Source: Lachnospiraceae bacterium (GTDB taxonomy: Bacteria; Bacillota; Clostridia; Lachnospirales; Lachnospiraceae). From it: a stretch of 64,000 bases of DNA. Position numbers and translations under genes: made by a program. The notes below the pieces were generated by a model that did no database searches, was not told the DNA's origin, and saw only the letters and a list, made by a program, of their open reading frames with translations. Shown piece after piece: positions 52,572 to 61,811 of the stretch. Each line of letters opens with the position of its first letter. Within the stretch, counting starts at the first letter, position 1. The stretch covers positions 1 through 64,000 of the forward strand of contig JAFWTY010000034.1 in assembly GCA_017518735.1 (NCBI GenBank). The letters run 5' to 3'.

Positions 52572-54191
52572 CTAGTTCGCCGTAAAAGCATCTGCATCAA
52601 TATAAACATCAATGATGGCAGGACCTTTTTTACGTAATACTTCCGAAAGTGTATCTTCTATCTCTTCGTTTTTGCCGATTTCCCAAAAAGGAATTCCGTA
52701 AGCCTTTGCGATAAACGAATAATCCGGCGTATTCTTTAAGTCCACCATCAAATAACGGTTATCAAAATGAATATGCTGGTATTCGCGAATCATACCGAGG
52801 CAACGATTATCCATAATAATGATTTTAAGATTGGATTTGTGTAAAGCAACATTAGCCAGATCATGGAAGGCCATTTGCATCGCTCCGTCACCGAGAACAC
52901 AGACAATCTGCTTTCCGGGATTTGCAACGCTTGCACCGAACGCTGCCGGAAGGGAATATCCCATGGTACCCATACCGCCGGAAGCCAAAAACTTTCCTTC
53001 TTTTACCTTGTAATTTGTACAGGAATAGATTAAATTCTGTCCGACATCCGCAACGTAAACGGCATCTTTTTTGATTTTCTCTGAAAGTGTTTCGACAAAA
53101 AGATTCGGATCCACATATTTCGCTGTACTCTGCTGTTTTTCATTTCTGGTCTTTTGATAACGCTTCAATTCATTCATCCACGATGAAAAATCACAGTGAA
53201 TCTGTGCTTTGTTCAATTCTTCAAAAATCGCCTTCGCATCTCCTACGATCGGAATGGATGGTCCGACATTCTTTCCGATTTCCGCAGGATCCACATCGAT
53301 ATGAATCAAAGTCTTGTCTTTCATGACAAGATCCGGCTGTGAAATCGCACGATCCGCTGCTCTTGCGCCTACCATGATCAGTACATCGGATTCATTCATG
53401 GCGCGGTTTGCATATTTTTTGCCGTTATTTCCAACCATTCCCATATACAAAGGATGATTGGAAGGGATCACACCGATTCCCATCATCGTGGTTACGACAG
53501 GAATATTATATTTTTCCGCAAAAGAAACGACATCCGCTTCGGCATTGGCGGAAATAACGCCACCACCGGCACAGAGAATGGGCCTTTTGGCACTTTCCAA
53601 AACTTTTAAAACCTTCTTAATCTGGTTGGCATGTCCTTTTACGGTAGGCTTATAGGTACGAAGCATAACATCCTTGGCTTCCGCAAACTGTCCGCCTTCC
53701 ATATTCTGAACATCGATCGGTAAATCGATCAAAACAGGACCTTTACGGCCTGTATTGGCAATGTAAAAGGCTTCCTTTACGATTCTCGGAATATCTTTTG
53801 CGGTACGTACCGAATAACTGTATTTTACAAAAGATTCAACAGCTCCGATGATATCGGCTTCCTGGAACATATCACTTCCGATTTGTTCGGTCGGAACCTG
53901 ACCGGTAATACAAATTAAAGGAATGCTATCTGCAAAAGCAGTTGCGATTGCTGTAATTAAGTTTGTAGCACCCGGGCCGGAAGAAACCGCACATACACCG
54001 GGCATCTTGCTGATTCTGGCATATCCGTTTGCGGCATGACCGGCACTTTGCTCATCACGCATCAGTTCCGCTGTGATATCAGAATCCTTTAATGCATCGA
54101 AAAAAGGGCAAATGGAAACACCCGGATACCCGAACAGATTCCTTACGCCCTCTTTTTCTAAGCTTTCTATGAATAGTTTTGCTCCGTTCAT
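52572..54191 (-). CDS. ilvB: Acetolactate synthase large subunit
   Basis: A 539-residue ThDP enzyme for the first common step to branched-chain amino acids. FGYPGVSICPFFDAL, catalytic Glu region RDEQSAGHAANGYARISKMPG, FAD region, and ThDP motif GDGAMQMAFHDLANVALHKSNLKIIIMDN. It follows the lipoprotein gene by 22 bp with no leader of its own, so the promoter is upstream of that gene. Confidence 0.95.
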   Translation of the reverse strand: MNGAKLFIESLEKEGVRNLFGYPGVSICPFFDALKDSDITAELMRDEQSAGHAANGYARISKMPGVCAVSSGPGATNLITAIATAFADSIPLICITGQVPTEQIGSDMFQEADIIGAVESFVKYSYSVRTAKDIPRIVKEAFYIANTGRKGPVLIDLPIDVQNMEGGQFAEAKDVMLRTYKPTVKGHANQIKKVLKVLESAKRPILCAGGGVISANAEADVVSFAEKYNIPVVTTMMGIGVIPSNHPLYMGMVGNNGKKYANRAMNESDVLIMVGARAADRAISQPDLVMKDKTLIHIDVDPAEIGKNVGPSIPIVGDAKAIFEELNKAQIHCDFSSWMNELKRYQKTRNEKQQSTAKYVDPNLFVETLSEKIKKDAVYVADVGQNLIYSCTNYKVKEGKFLASGGMGTMGYSLPAAFGASVANPGKQIVCVLGDGAMQMAFHDLANVALHKSNLKIIIMDNRCLGMIREYQHIHFDNRYLMVDLKNTPDYSFIAKAYGIPFWEIGKNEEIEDTLSEVLRKKGPAIIDVYIDADAFTAN

Positions 54192-54213
54192 ATAAACTCT
54201 CTCTTTTTACATA

Positions 54214-54663
54214 TCATCCGGCATTCTGAAGTGCGATGCCGATGTTTTTAATCTCGATTATGGCATTTCCGTAATTATATCTTGCTTCGTCAAGTGCGGT
54301 CTGATCTACACTCTCGGACTCAAATGCTTTATGGAAAAGGGAAACGGCTTCCGACATGAAATTCGAAGCGCTCACGGCACGTTCCTTGGCATCCTTTAAA
54401 TTCTCGGGAGGATCCAGTTCGGCGAAAGCTTTCACTTCGTCGTTTAATGCATCCAGTTTTACAAGAAGCTGTCTGTCGGCATCCTCCGTCTTGGTATTGA
54501 GGGCATCGATTTCCGCACCGATGGCTGTGATTCTCTCATAGAACTCATCTGCTTTTGTCGCATATTCGTTCGCATCCACGGCTTTCTTCTTGCATCCGAC
54601 CACGGATAAAACACATACGATACCGAGCAATACACATAATACTTTCGTTCTGATTTTTTTCAT
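54214..54663 (-). CDS. Small lipoprotein, helical, unknown
   Basis: A 149-residue protein with a lipoprotein signal (LSVVGC lipobox near residues 19-24) and a wholly helical, acidic body with coiled-coil heptads. No enzymatic motif. It sits between its own promoter and ilvB, so it is probably the first gene of the ilvB-ilvN transcript, although a functional link with branched-chain synthesis is not evident. Confidence 0.75.
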   Translation of the reverse strand: MKKIRTKVLCVLLGIVCVLSVVGCKKKAVDANEYATKADEFYERITAIGAEIDALNTKTEDADRQLLVKLDALNDEVKAFAELDPPENLKDAKERAVSASNFMSEAVSLFHKAFESESVDQTALDEARYNYGNAIIEIKNIGIALQNAG

Positions 54664-54690
54664 ATTTTCTGTCCTTTATTAACTAACAAA

Positions 54691-54723
54691 ATATTGGGGT
54701 ATATTTACATACAACCCCAATAT
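54691..54723 (-). terminator. Inverted repeat upstream of lipoprotein gene
   Basis: A perfect 10-bp repeat (ATATTGGGGT at 54691-54700 with 54714-54723, 13-nt loop), with T-rich sequence following on minus. The -10 of the promoter at 54727-54755 ends 3 bp before it, so it may terminate the LbH/topB unit or act as operator. Confidence 0.55.
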
Positions 54724-54726
54724 CTT

Positions 54727-54755
54727 ATTATAAGCATTCTGTTATGTTACGTCAA
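54727..54755 (-). promoter_or_regulatory. Promoter of lipoprotein-ilvBN unit
   Basis: TTGACG (54750-54755) and TATAAT (54727-54732) on minus with 17-bp spacing; near consensus. Confidence 0.8.
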
Positions 54756-54756
54756 A

Positions 54757-55431
54757 TTATAAAGCGTATTTTTCAACAATATGTTTTGCATCCTTGAAGA
54801 TATGATTGGAAGGAACAAAACCGCGTACGCTGGATGTCGGATATACGTTGGAATATCTTCCGATGACGGTTCCGGGGTTTAATACGGAATTGCAGCCAAC
54901 TTCTACGTTGTCTCCGAGCATTGCACCGAATTTCTTCAGGCCGGTTTCGATATGCTCCTCTCCGTTTTTCACAACAACAAGAGTCTTATCGGACTTTACG
55001 TTGGAAGTTACGGCACCTGCGCCCATATGGGATTTGTAACCGAGAACGGAATCGCCAACATAGTTGTAATGAGGAACCTGAACGTTGTTGAAAAGAATAA
55101 CATTCTTAAGTTCGGTAGAGTTGCCTACCACACACTTCTTTCCTACAATGGCATTTCCGCGGATGAACGCACCCGGTCTTACTTCTGTATCTTCATCAAT
55201 AATCGTGGGACCTAAAATCGTAGCCGTAGGATATACTTTGGCGCTTTTTGCAATCCAGATATTTCCTTCTCTGCATTCAAAACGGTCAGCAGGAAGAGAT
55301 TCTCCGAGCTTTATGATAAATGTCTTGATTTCCGGCAATACTTCCCAGGGATAGGTTTTTCCCTCAAAAATCTCTGCTGCAATGGTTTCCTCCAGAGTGT
55401 ACAGATTCTTGATCATCAATACTTCGGACAT
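54757..55431 (-). CDS. Left-handed beta-helix (nucleotidyltransferase-like) protein
   Basis: 224 residues from the ATG at 55431, which has GAGAGGA; the open frame extends 20 codons further and would overlap topB. Hexapeptide-repeat LbH fold at about 60-220: ATILGPTIIDED, RPGAFIRGNAIVGKKCVVGNSTEL, GVNPGTVIGRY-type repeats. Similar to GlmU C-terminal domains but with no nucleotidyltransferase domain; may be an acetyltransferase or sugar-nucleotide-related enzyme. Cotranscribed with topB. Confidence 0.75.
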   Translation of the reverse strand: MSEVLMIKNLYTLEETIAAEIFEGKTYPWEVLPEIKTFIIKLGESLPADRFECREGNIWIAKSAKVYPTATILGPTIIDEDTEVRPGAFIRGNAIVGKKCVVGNSTELKNVILFNNVQVPHYNYVGDSVLGYKSHMGAGAVTSNVKSDKTLVVVKNGEEHIETGLKKFGAMLGDNVEVGCNSVLNPGTVIGRYSNVYPTSSVRGFVPSNHIFKDAKHIVEKYAL

Positions 55432-55462
55432 AGTTTCCTCTCTTTCCAATTCGATTTTCGAA

Positions 55463-57550
55463 TTATTTGTGTTTATAGTATTTTGATGCATATACGAAAT
55501 ATTTGTTCAAATCATTTTGATTCCGTAATGATTTTACCATATTTGTATTGTCCGCGACAAATCCGGATAATTTATTCATATATTCGTCTTTTCCGATCTC
55601 TCCTTCGGCTACCATCGTAAGACCTTTTTCCCAGCTTGCCGTAAGGGACGGATTCAGCAGGGAACGAATCGAATTTAAAACGACATCATGAACCATTTCG
55701 CCTAAAAGTGTCGGGGTTATGATCTGTGTCTTTTTATTTAAGTTCAAATATTTGTTGTTAACAAGTTTTGTCAGAATTCCGGCACGGGTTGCACTGGTTC
55801 CGATACCGCTTCCTTTAATCTGCGCACGTAAGTCCTCGTCTTCGATGAACTGACCGGCGCTTTCCATGGCAAGAATCAAACTTCCGGAATTATACCTCTT
55901 CGGAGGGGATGTCATACCTTCCTTGATCGCAAAACCGACAACCGGAATGATATCACCCTTCTTCAACTTGGAAAGGGACTTTAAGAAATCTTCGTCTACC
56001 TTTAATTCCTGTGATTCATCCTTATCGGACTCTTCTTTTTCTTCGTCGCCTTCTTTGGCCTTTTCTTCTTTTCCGGTGTCTTTTTCCTCTTCCCTGGAAG
56101 CATCTTTAGCAAAAGAATATTTCGTAACTTTCAAATATCCTTCGGTTTTCATTGCCTTAAAGGACGTAAAGAATTTTTCGGTTTCCATACCGGTAATGAT
56201 GGATAGTTTTTCAAAAACAGCAGGCGGGAAGAAAATGCTTAAAAATCTTCTTACAATAATCTCATATACTTTTACTGCAGTCGGATTTAAGGAATTCAAA
56301 GCACCGAATCCCTGACCTGTCGGAATAATTGCATAGTGATCCGTAATCTGTTTATCGTTTACGTATTTCGTCGTAGCAATCTTTTTATATAAACCGAGCT
56401 CCAGTGCTTCTTTGGCAAGTTCCGCACAAAGAGGATAATTCATTAATCCTTTGATATTCTTATCAATCTCTTTGGCTACTGCCGTGGAAAGAACTCTGGC
56501 ATCGGTTCTGGGATAAGTAACGAGCTTTTTTTCGTACAATTCCTGAATGATTGCAAGGGTCTGGTCCGGATTGATTTTGAATAATTTGGAACAATCATTC
56601 TGTATTTCGGCAAGGTTGTAAAGAAGAGGCGGATTTTTCTTTTCCGGCTTTTTCTCGATGGAAACAATCTCTGCCTGAGTCCTGAAATCTTCTTTCTCCC
56701 AATCTTTTGTACCGGCTACGTATTCAATACAGCCTCTTGCATCTTCTTCTTTCTTGAAGCCGTTTTCTTTATACATAACAGGTGACTGGAAGTATTTTGA
56801 GCCGTCTATTGCACGGAATTCTCCTTCGACAACCTGTCCGAACAGTTCATTTTTGGCAATTACTCTGTAAAACGGAGTTTTTACGAAATCGCGGATTTCA
56901 CGCTCTCTTTTTACCACCATTCCCAGTACACAGGTCATAACGCGACCTACGGAAATAACAGCCTTCGGAGCATTTAAGAAGGTCTTTACCTGGTAGCCGT
57001 ATTTTAATGTAAGAGCTCTGGAGAAATTGATACCCATCAGATAATCTTCTTTTGCACGAAGATATGCGGCATCGGATAAACTGTCATAAGCGGAGATGTC
57101 CTTGGCTTCTTTTAAGCCTCTCTTCATCTCTTCTTCTGTCTGGGAATCGATCCAGACACGTTTCTCTGTTTTTCCGGTTACACCGGCTTCCTGACGGACC
57201 AGACGGTAAATGTATTCTCCTTCACGTCCGGAGTCGGTACAAACATAGATGGTGGAAACGTCTTCGCGGGTTAAGAGATTTTTGACGATATCAAACTGTT
57301 TCTTTACGCTTCCGATGACTTCATATTTGTAATCCGTGGGCAGAAACGGAATGGTATCAAAAGACCATTTTTTGTATTTTTCATCATATACTTCCGGATA
57401 AGACATGGAAACCAGATGGCCGACACACCAGGTTACGATGAAACGGTCTCCTTCCAGATATCCGTCATGACTATTCAGTTTTTCTCCCAAAACCTTCGCA
57501 AATTCTTTTGCTACAGAAGGTTTTTCGGCAATCAGTAGTGTTTTTGACAT
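55463..57550 (-). CDS. topB: DNA topoisomerase III
   Basis: A 695-residue type IA topoisomerase from the conserved start MSKTLLIAEKPSVAKEF; a further ATG 8 codons upstream (57574) overlaps the ATPase gene. TOPRIM CTDSGREGEYIYRLV and catalytic Tyr region KKLVTYPRTDARVLS are clear, as is TSPPKRYNSGSLILAME. The central region carries a Lys/Glu-rich low-complexity insert (about residues 490-535). It relaxes and decatenates single-stranded regions. Confidence 0.92.
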   Translation of the reverse strand: MSKTLLIAEKPSVAKEFAKVLGEKLNSHDGYLEGDRFIVTWCVGHLVSMSYPEVYDEKYKKWSFDTIPFLPTDYKYEVIGSVKKQFDIVKNLLTREDVSTIYVCTDSGREGEYIYRLVRQEAGVTGKTEKRVWIDSQTEEEMKRGLKEAKDISAYDSLSDAAYLRAKEDYLMGINFSRALTLKYGYQVKTFLNAPKAVISVGRVMTCVLGMVVKREREIRDFVKTPFYRVIAKNELFGQVVEGEFRAIDGSKYFQSPVMYKENGFKKEEDARGCIEYVAGTKDWEKEDFRTQAEIVSIEKKPEKKNPPLLYNLAEIQNDCSKLFKINPDQTLAIIQELYEKKLVTYPRTDARVLSTAVAKEIDKNIKGLMNYPLCAELAKEALELGLYKKIATTKYVNDKQITDHYAIIPTGQGFGALNSLNPTAVKVYEIIVRRFLSIFFPPAVFEKLSIITGMETEKFFTSFKAMKTEGYLKVTKYSFAKDASREEEKDTGKEEKAKEGDEEKEESDKDESQELKVDEDFLKSLSKLKKGDIIPVVGFAIKEGMTSPPKRYNSGSLILAMESAGQFIEDEDLRAQIKGSGIGTSATRAGILTKLVNNKYLNLNKKTQIITPTLLGEMVHDVVLNSIRSLLNPSLTASWEKGLTMVAEGEIGKDEYMNKLSGFVADNTNMVKSLRNQNDLNKYFVYASKYYKHK

Positions 57551-57567
57551 AAATGTTTCCGGTAATA

Positions 57568-58935
57568 TCAGCATAAATCCTCACGGTCGAATAAATAAAC
57601 ATTCTCGCGTTCGGAAAAATCGTCTAAAAATTTGGAGTCAAAACCGTCTAAGGAAAAGACGGCAAAATAATCGGGAACCAAATGGGTTTCCTTTGTGGTA
57701 GAAAGCCTATCCAGGAACTCATCATAAGTAAGTTCTCCTCTGGAAGGTTTACAGAATGAGAATAAGAAATCTCTTTCTTTATTCTGTGCGATTAAATCAA
57801 TTGTACCGCTCTTTCCGACCCATTGTCCGTATTTGGTGAAATGAATCGGAAGCATGTCTCTTTCGTTTGCAAGAATCAGGAATTCCTCGCAGATTGCAGG
57901 GAAGGTAAGCATACAATATGCATCCAGATAATCCGCAATATAGGTCTGATAGAACTCCTCCTCATCCATATTGTGAATTGCACATTCATTCGGATAGATA
58001 AAGGTAAAATAGAATTTTACCATCGGATTTACGATGCGATAGACCCCTTTTTTCGTATTTTCCGTTCCGGGCGTATCAAAGGATTTTACTTTCTCTACCA
58101 GTCCGAGAGCAGCCAGATTCTTTAAATATACGCTTAATTTGGCACGGGAAAAACCGGTATGCAGGAATAAGTCATTTAACTTGTTTCTTCCCTCTGCAAG
58201 GGATGCAAGGATTGTGGCATATACCGAAGGTTCTCGAAGCTCACAACGGATCATATCCGTTCCGTAATGACGAAATGCACCGTCCGGTCGGATAAAATGA
58301 TCTATGATATTCTCATCGATGCTTTGTGATAAATCAAATTGATCCAGAGCATCGAAGTAACCTCCGAAAAGGGAATACATCTTTAAGATGAGATCAAAAT
58401 CTCTGGTATTTAAGGAACAAACCACATCGACAAAAGATAACGGAGATACTTTGATATAATTGGAAATCTTTACGCCGAAAGACTTTGCCGTAACCGCAAA
58501 ATCATTCTCAACCCAGTCGGTACGTTCACTTACAAAAATAAAATGAATATGCTCTCCGGGCATCATGGACTTTAAGAAACGGTCGAGTTCGGTTAAAAAT
58601 AGTCCTCTGGCTTCAATTGCAAAATGAAAATCCGTAAAGATTACGCATTTTTCGTTTTCACTATTCGATTTGATTTCGGAAAAAACATCAAAATAAGAAA
58701 GATTTGTAGCGCTTTCGGAAAGATTTCCTTTCATAAAACGCATCCATAGATAGGCCTGTTCCTCACTTGAGGAAGGCACACAGGAAAAAACTACAGCATT
58801 CTTCTCCTTGGCGAAACTCTGCCAAAGAGAAGAAATGCCGGTTAAATGTTCGCCGTAAAGAACAGTCAGACTGCTCTCACCACGTGAAATACATTCGTTA
58901 AGTTTCGCGAATTCTTTTTGCCGACCCAAAGCCAT
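57568..58935 (-). CDS. Archaeal-ATPase-like protein with degenerate P-loop
   Basis: A 455-residue protein of the ATPase/DUF234 group. The N-terminus FAKLNECISRGESSLTVLYGEHLTGISSLWQ aligns with the usual P-loop segment, but the GxxxxGK[ST] lysine is absent (GEHLTGISS). A winged helix (about 235-310, GFSRAKLSVYLKNLAALGLVEK) and a C-terminal DUF234-like nuclease-fold region (GKSGTIDLIAQNKERDFLF) follow. The ATG at 58935 is preferred to a TTG four codons upstream. It sits between asd and topB; role unknown. Confidence 0.7.
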   Translation of the reverse strand: MALGRQKEFAKLNECISRGESSLTVLYGEHLTGISSLWQSFAKEKNAVVFSCVPSSSEEQAYLWMRFMKGNLSESATNLSYFDVFSEIKSNSENEKCVIFTDFHFAIEARGLFLTELDRFLKSMMPGEHIHFIFVSERTDWVENDFAVTAKSFGVKISNYIKVSPLSFVDVVCSLNTRDFDLILKMYSLFGGYFDALDQFDLSQSIDENIIDHFIRPDGAFRHYGTDMIRCELREPSVYATILASLAEGRNKLNDLFLHTGFSRAKLSVYLKNLAALGLVEKVKSFDTPGTENTKKGVYRIVNPMVKFYFTFIYPNECAIHNMDEEEFYQTYIADYLDAYCMLTFPAICEEFLILANERDMLPIHFTKYGQWVGKSGTIDLIAQNKERDFLFSFCKPSRGELTYDEFLDRLSTTKETHLVPDYFAVFSLDGFDSKFLDDFSERENVYLFDREDLC

Positions 58936-58966
58936 GAATATCCCCAATCACTGCTTTATAAACTAA

Positions 58967-60052
58967 TTATTTCGCGCTGATGTATCCTTGTGCTTTTAAA
59001 AGCTCTGCGCAAAGAACGGCACCGCCTGCAGCACCTCTTACGGTGTTGTGGGACAAACCTACGAATTTCCAGTCATAGATGGAATCTTCACGGATTCTTC
59101 CGACGGAAATGCCCATACCGTGTTCAAAATCAACATCCAAAGCAACCTGAGGACGGTTATCTTCTTCCAGATACTGAATGAACTGCTTCGGTGCGGAAGG
59201 AAGTTCAAGCTCCTGAGGAAGCCCCTTGAAGGATACAAGTTTTTCAATCAACTGTTCCTTGGTAGGATTCTTCCTGAATTTCACAAAAACGGAAGCCGTA
59301 TGTCCGTTTAATACCGGAACACGGATGCACTGGCTGGTAATCTTGATAAAGTCAGCAGGTACAATTACGCCGTCTTCGATCTTACCCCAGATTCTAAGAG
59401 GCTCTTTCTCACTCTTTTCCTCTTCGCCGCTGATATAAGGAATGATATTTCCTTCCATTTCGGGCCAGTCCTTAAAGGTCTTTCCTGCACCGGAAATCGC
59501 CTGATAGGTGGAAACAATTGCTTCGTAAGGTTCAAATTCCATCCATGCGGTAAATACCGGTGCATAACTCTGAATGGAGCAATTCGGTTTTACTGCGATA
59601 AATCCTCTGGTCGTTCCGAGACGTTTCTTCTGGAAATCAATGACTTTCATGTGATCCGGATTGATTTCGGGAACTACCATGGGAACATCGGGAGTCCATC
59701 TGTGCGCGGAGTTGTTGGAAACTACGGGAGTTTCTGCTTTTGCATACTTCTCTTCGATTGCACGGATTTCATCTTTCGTCATATCTACTGCGGAGAATAC
59801 AAAATCAACTTCTGCGGAGATTGCTTCCACTTCGTTAACATCTTTTACAATGAGATTTTTCACTGCTTCCGGCATCGGAGTTGTCATTTTCCAACGTCCG
59901 CCGACAGCTTCTTCATATGTTTTACCGGCGCTTCTGGGGCTTGCTGCCACTGTTACTACTTCGAACCAGGGATGATTCTCCAAAAGGGAAATGAATCTCT
60001 GTCCGACCATACCCGTTGCGCCTAAAATTCCGACTCTTAATTTCTCACTCAT
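58967..60052 (-). CDS. asd: Aspartate-semialdehyde dehydrogenase
   Basis: 361 residues from the ATG at 60052, which has AGGAGTG; the open frame extends 16 codons further. Makes aspartate semialdehyde for Lys, Thr, Met and diaminopimelate. NADP site LGATGMVGQRFI, active-site Cys in KPNCSIQ and His in NGHTASVFV. The internal pattern is that of the archaeal/fungal-type Asd subfamily rather than the E. coli type. Confidence 0.93.
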   Translation of the reverse strand: MSEKLRVGILGATGMVGQRFISLLENHPWFEVVTVAASPRSAGKTYEEAVGGRWKMTTPMPEAVKNLIVKDVNEVEAISAEVDFVFSAVDMTKDEIRAIEEKYAKAETPVVSNNSAHRWTPDVPMVVPEINPDHMKVIDFQKKRLGTTRGFIAVKPNCSIQSYAPVFTAWMEFEPYEAIVSTYQAISGAGKTFKDWPEMEGNIIPYISGEEEKSEKEPLRIWGKIEDGVIVPADFIKITSQCIRVPVLNGHTASVFVKFRKNPTKEQLIEKLVSFKGLPQELELPSAPKQFIQYLEEDNRPQVALDVDFEHGMGISVGRIREDSIYDWKFVGLSHNTVRGAAGGAVLCAELLKAQGYISAK

Positions 60053-60098
60053 AATAATCACTCCTATCTGTTTTTCAAACGTATAAAATATAAATAAC

Positions 60099-60127
60099 AA
60101 TATAACCGTTTTATACGCTATTGTAAA
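60099..60127 (-). promoter_or_regulatory. asd promoter
   Basis: TTTACA (60122-60127) and TATATT (60099-60104) on minus with 17-bp spacing. Confidence 0.65.
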
Positions 60128-60130
60128 GAA

Positions 60131-60176
60131 AAAGTTTTTGTGAGGCGCACATTTGTCCGCCCAACACGCACATTGC
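60131..60176 (-). terminator. Possible argH terminator
   Basis: A GGCG/CGCC-based hairpin with imperfect outer GTG/CAC pairs is followed on minus by A5 then T5; the stem is short and mismatched. It lies between argH and the asd promoter. Confidence 0.35.
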
Positions 60177-60229
60177 TATTTCTTAATCAATCATAAATAC
60201 ATAATTACCGTTTCTAATCCTCGAAAAAC

Positions 60230-61603
60230 CTAGGAAAGAAGGGCTTCGTAACGTCTGATTGCCTCATTAATTGCGTCCGTACCCGGCGCACCCTTGGTCA
60301 ATCTTTTTTCCACACAAGTCTTCAAAGAAATCGCTTCATAGACGTCTTCTTCAAATACCGGACTGATTTTCTTAAGCTCTTCAATGCTTAAATCCTCGAT
60401 GGAACAATTTTTGTCGATACAGGTTAAAACCAACGTTCCGATAATTCCATGAGCATCACGGAAAGCAACACCTTTCTTTACCAGATAATCCGCTGCATCC
60501 GTTGCGTTGGTAAATCCCATCATTGCACTCTTTTCCATAACTTCCTTACGGAATTTGATGGTTTTAAGCATACCGTCAAATAAATGTAAGCAGCTCTTTA
60601 CGGTATCGATCGCATCAAAGGCACCTTCCTTATCTTCCTGCATATCCTTGTTATATGCCAAAGGAAGGCTCTTCATGGTGGTAAGAAGTCCCATTAAATC
60701 ACCGTAAACTCGTCCTGTTTTTCCGCGTACCAGTTCGGCGATATCCGGATTTTTCTTCTGCGGCATAATGGAACTGCCGGTGGAAAATGCATCATCAATC
60801 TCAACAAAACGATATTCGTTGGAATTCCAGATGATGATTTCTTCGGAAAAACGGCTTAAATGCATCATAATTACGGATAATGCACTCAAAAATTCAATCA
60901 AATAATCTCTGTCGGAAACGCTGTCCATGGAATTGGATGTTGCAGCCGTAAATCCAAGCTCTTTTGCAACCATTTCACGATCCAAAGGATAGGTGGTTCC
61001 TGCCAAAGCTCCTGCTCCGAGCGGAGAATAATTCATTCTCTTTCTGATATCCGCCAGTCTGTCGGAATCTCTTAAAAACATCTCCATATAAGCACTGAAA
61101 TAATGAGCCAGGGTAACCGGCTGTGCTTTTTGAAGATGGGTGAAACCGGGCATATAGGTCTCGGTATTGTTCTTAATGATGGTAAGCAATGTATGTTCAA
61201 GCTCTTTTAAAAGCTCTGCTACGCCATCAATTTCATCTCTGGTATAAAGTTTCATATCCAAAGCAACCTGATCGTTACGGCTTCTTCCGGTATGGAGTTT
61301 CTTTCCGACTTCCCCGATCCGGTCAATCAAGTTTGCTTCCACAAAACTGTGTACGTCCTCGTATTTGGATGTAATCTCAAGTTTTCCTTCGTTTACATCA
61401 TTTAAAATGGACTGTAAGCCTTCTTCAATTGCGGTAACTTCTTCGATAGTTAAAATTCCGCATTTTCCAAGCATATGTACATGAGCAACAGAACCTGCGA
61501 TATCCCAGGAAAACAGTCTTTTATCGAATGAAATGGATGCATTAAAATCAAAAACTTCCTGATCGGTTGACTTTGTAAATCTTCCACCCCAAAGTGTTGC
61601 CAT
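60230..61603 (-). CDS. argH: Argininosuccinate lyase
   Basis: 457 residues from the ATG at 61603, which has AGGAGGC; the frame is open nine codons upstream. Last step of arginine synthesis (argininosuccinate to arginine and fumarate). LWGGRFTKS, TGRSRNDQVALDMKLYTRDEI, PGFTHLQKAQPVTL, and the superfamily signature GSSIMPQKKNPD. It follows tRNA-Thr and its hairpin with no separate promoter visible. Confidence 0.95.
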   Translation of the reverse strand: MATLWGGRFTKSTDQEVFDFNASISFDKRLFSWDIAGSVAHVHMLGKCGILTIEEVTAIEEGLQSILNDVNEGKLEITSKYEDVHSFVEANLIDRIGEVGKKLHTGRSRNDQVALDMKLYTRDEIDGVAELLKELEHTLLTIIKNNTETYMPGFTHLQKAQPVTLAHYFSAYMEMFLRDSDRLADIRKRMNYSPLGAGALAGTTYPLDREMVAKELGFTAATSNSMDSVSDRDYLIEFLSALSVIMMHLSRFSEEIIIWNSNEYRFVEIDDAFSTGSSIMPQKKNPDIAELVRGKTGRVYGDLMGLLTTMKSLPLAYNKDMQEDKEGAFDAIDTVKSCLHLFDGMLKTIKFRKEVMEKSAMMGFTNATDAADYLVKKGVAFRDAHGIIGTLVLTCIDKNCSIEDLSIEELKKISPVFEEDVYEAISLKTCVEKRLTKGAPGTDAINEAIRRYEALLS

Positions 61604-61627
61604 AATATCGCCTCCTGATAATAAAAT

Positions 61628-61656
61628 CACTCATAAACGCTTAGCGTTTATGAGTG
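61628..61656 (-). terminator. Hairpin between tRNA-Thr and argH
   Basis: A perfect 13-bp stem (61628-61640 with 61644-61656, CACTCATAAACGC type) around a 3-nt loop, followed by ATTTTATT. It is 20 nt past the tRNA 3' end and only 10 bp before the argH ribosome-binding site, so it acts as tRNA terminator, attenuator, or processing hairpin. Confidence 0.7.
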
Positions 61657-61675
61657 TTTGCTGTCGCGCTCAAAA

Positions 61676-61748
61676 AGCCGGAAATCAGACTCGAACTGAC
61701 GACCCCTTCATTACGAGTGAAGTGCTCTACCGACTGAGCTATTCCGGC
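61676..61748 (-). tRNA. tRNA-Thr (anticodon CGU)
   Basis: A complete cloverleaf of 73 nt: acceptor arms GCCGGAA and TTCCGGC with discriminator U, D arm AGCTCAGTCGGTAGAGC, anticodon stem CTTCA/TGAAG with loop CTCGTAA giving anticodon CGU (reads ACG), and TPsiC loop GTTCGAGTC. No CCA is encoded. A promoter is just upstream and a hairpin just downstream. Confidence 0.95.
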
Positions 61749-61771
61749 AAGCCGTTTTACGACCATATGTC

Positions 61772-61800
61772 ATTATATCTGCAAAGCGGCAAAAGTGCAA
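61772..61800 (-). promoter_or_regulatory. tRNA-Thr promoter
   Basis: TTGCAC (61795-61800) and TATAAT (61772-61777) on minus with 17-bp spacing, 24 bp upstream of the tRNA. Confidence 0.85.
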
Positions 61801-61811
61801 GAAAAATAAGG

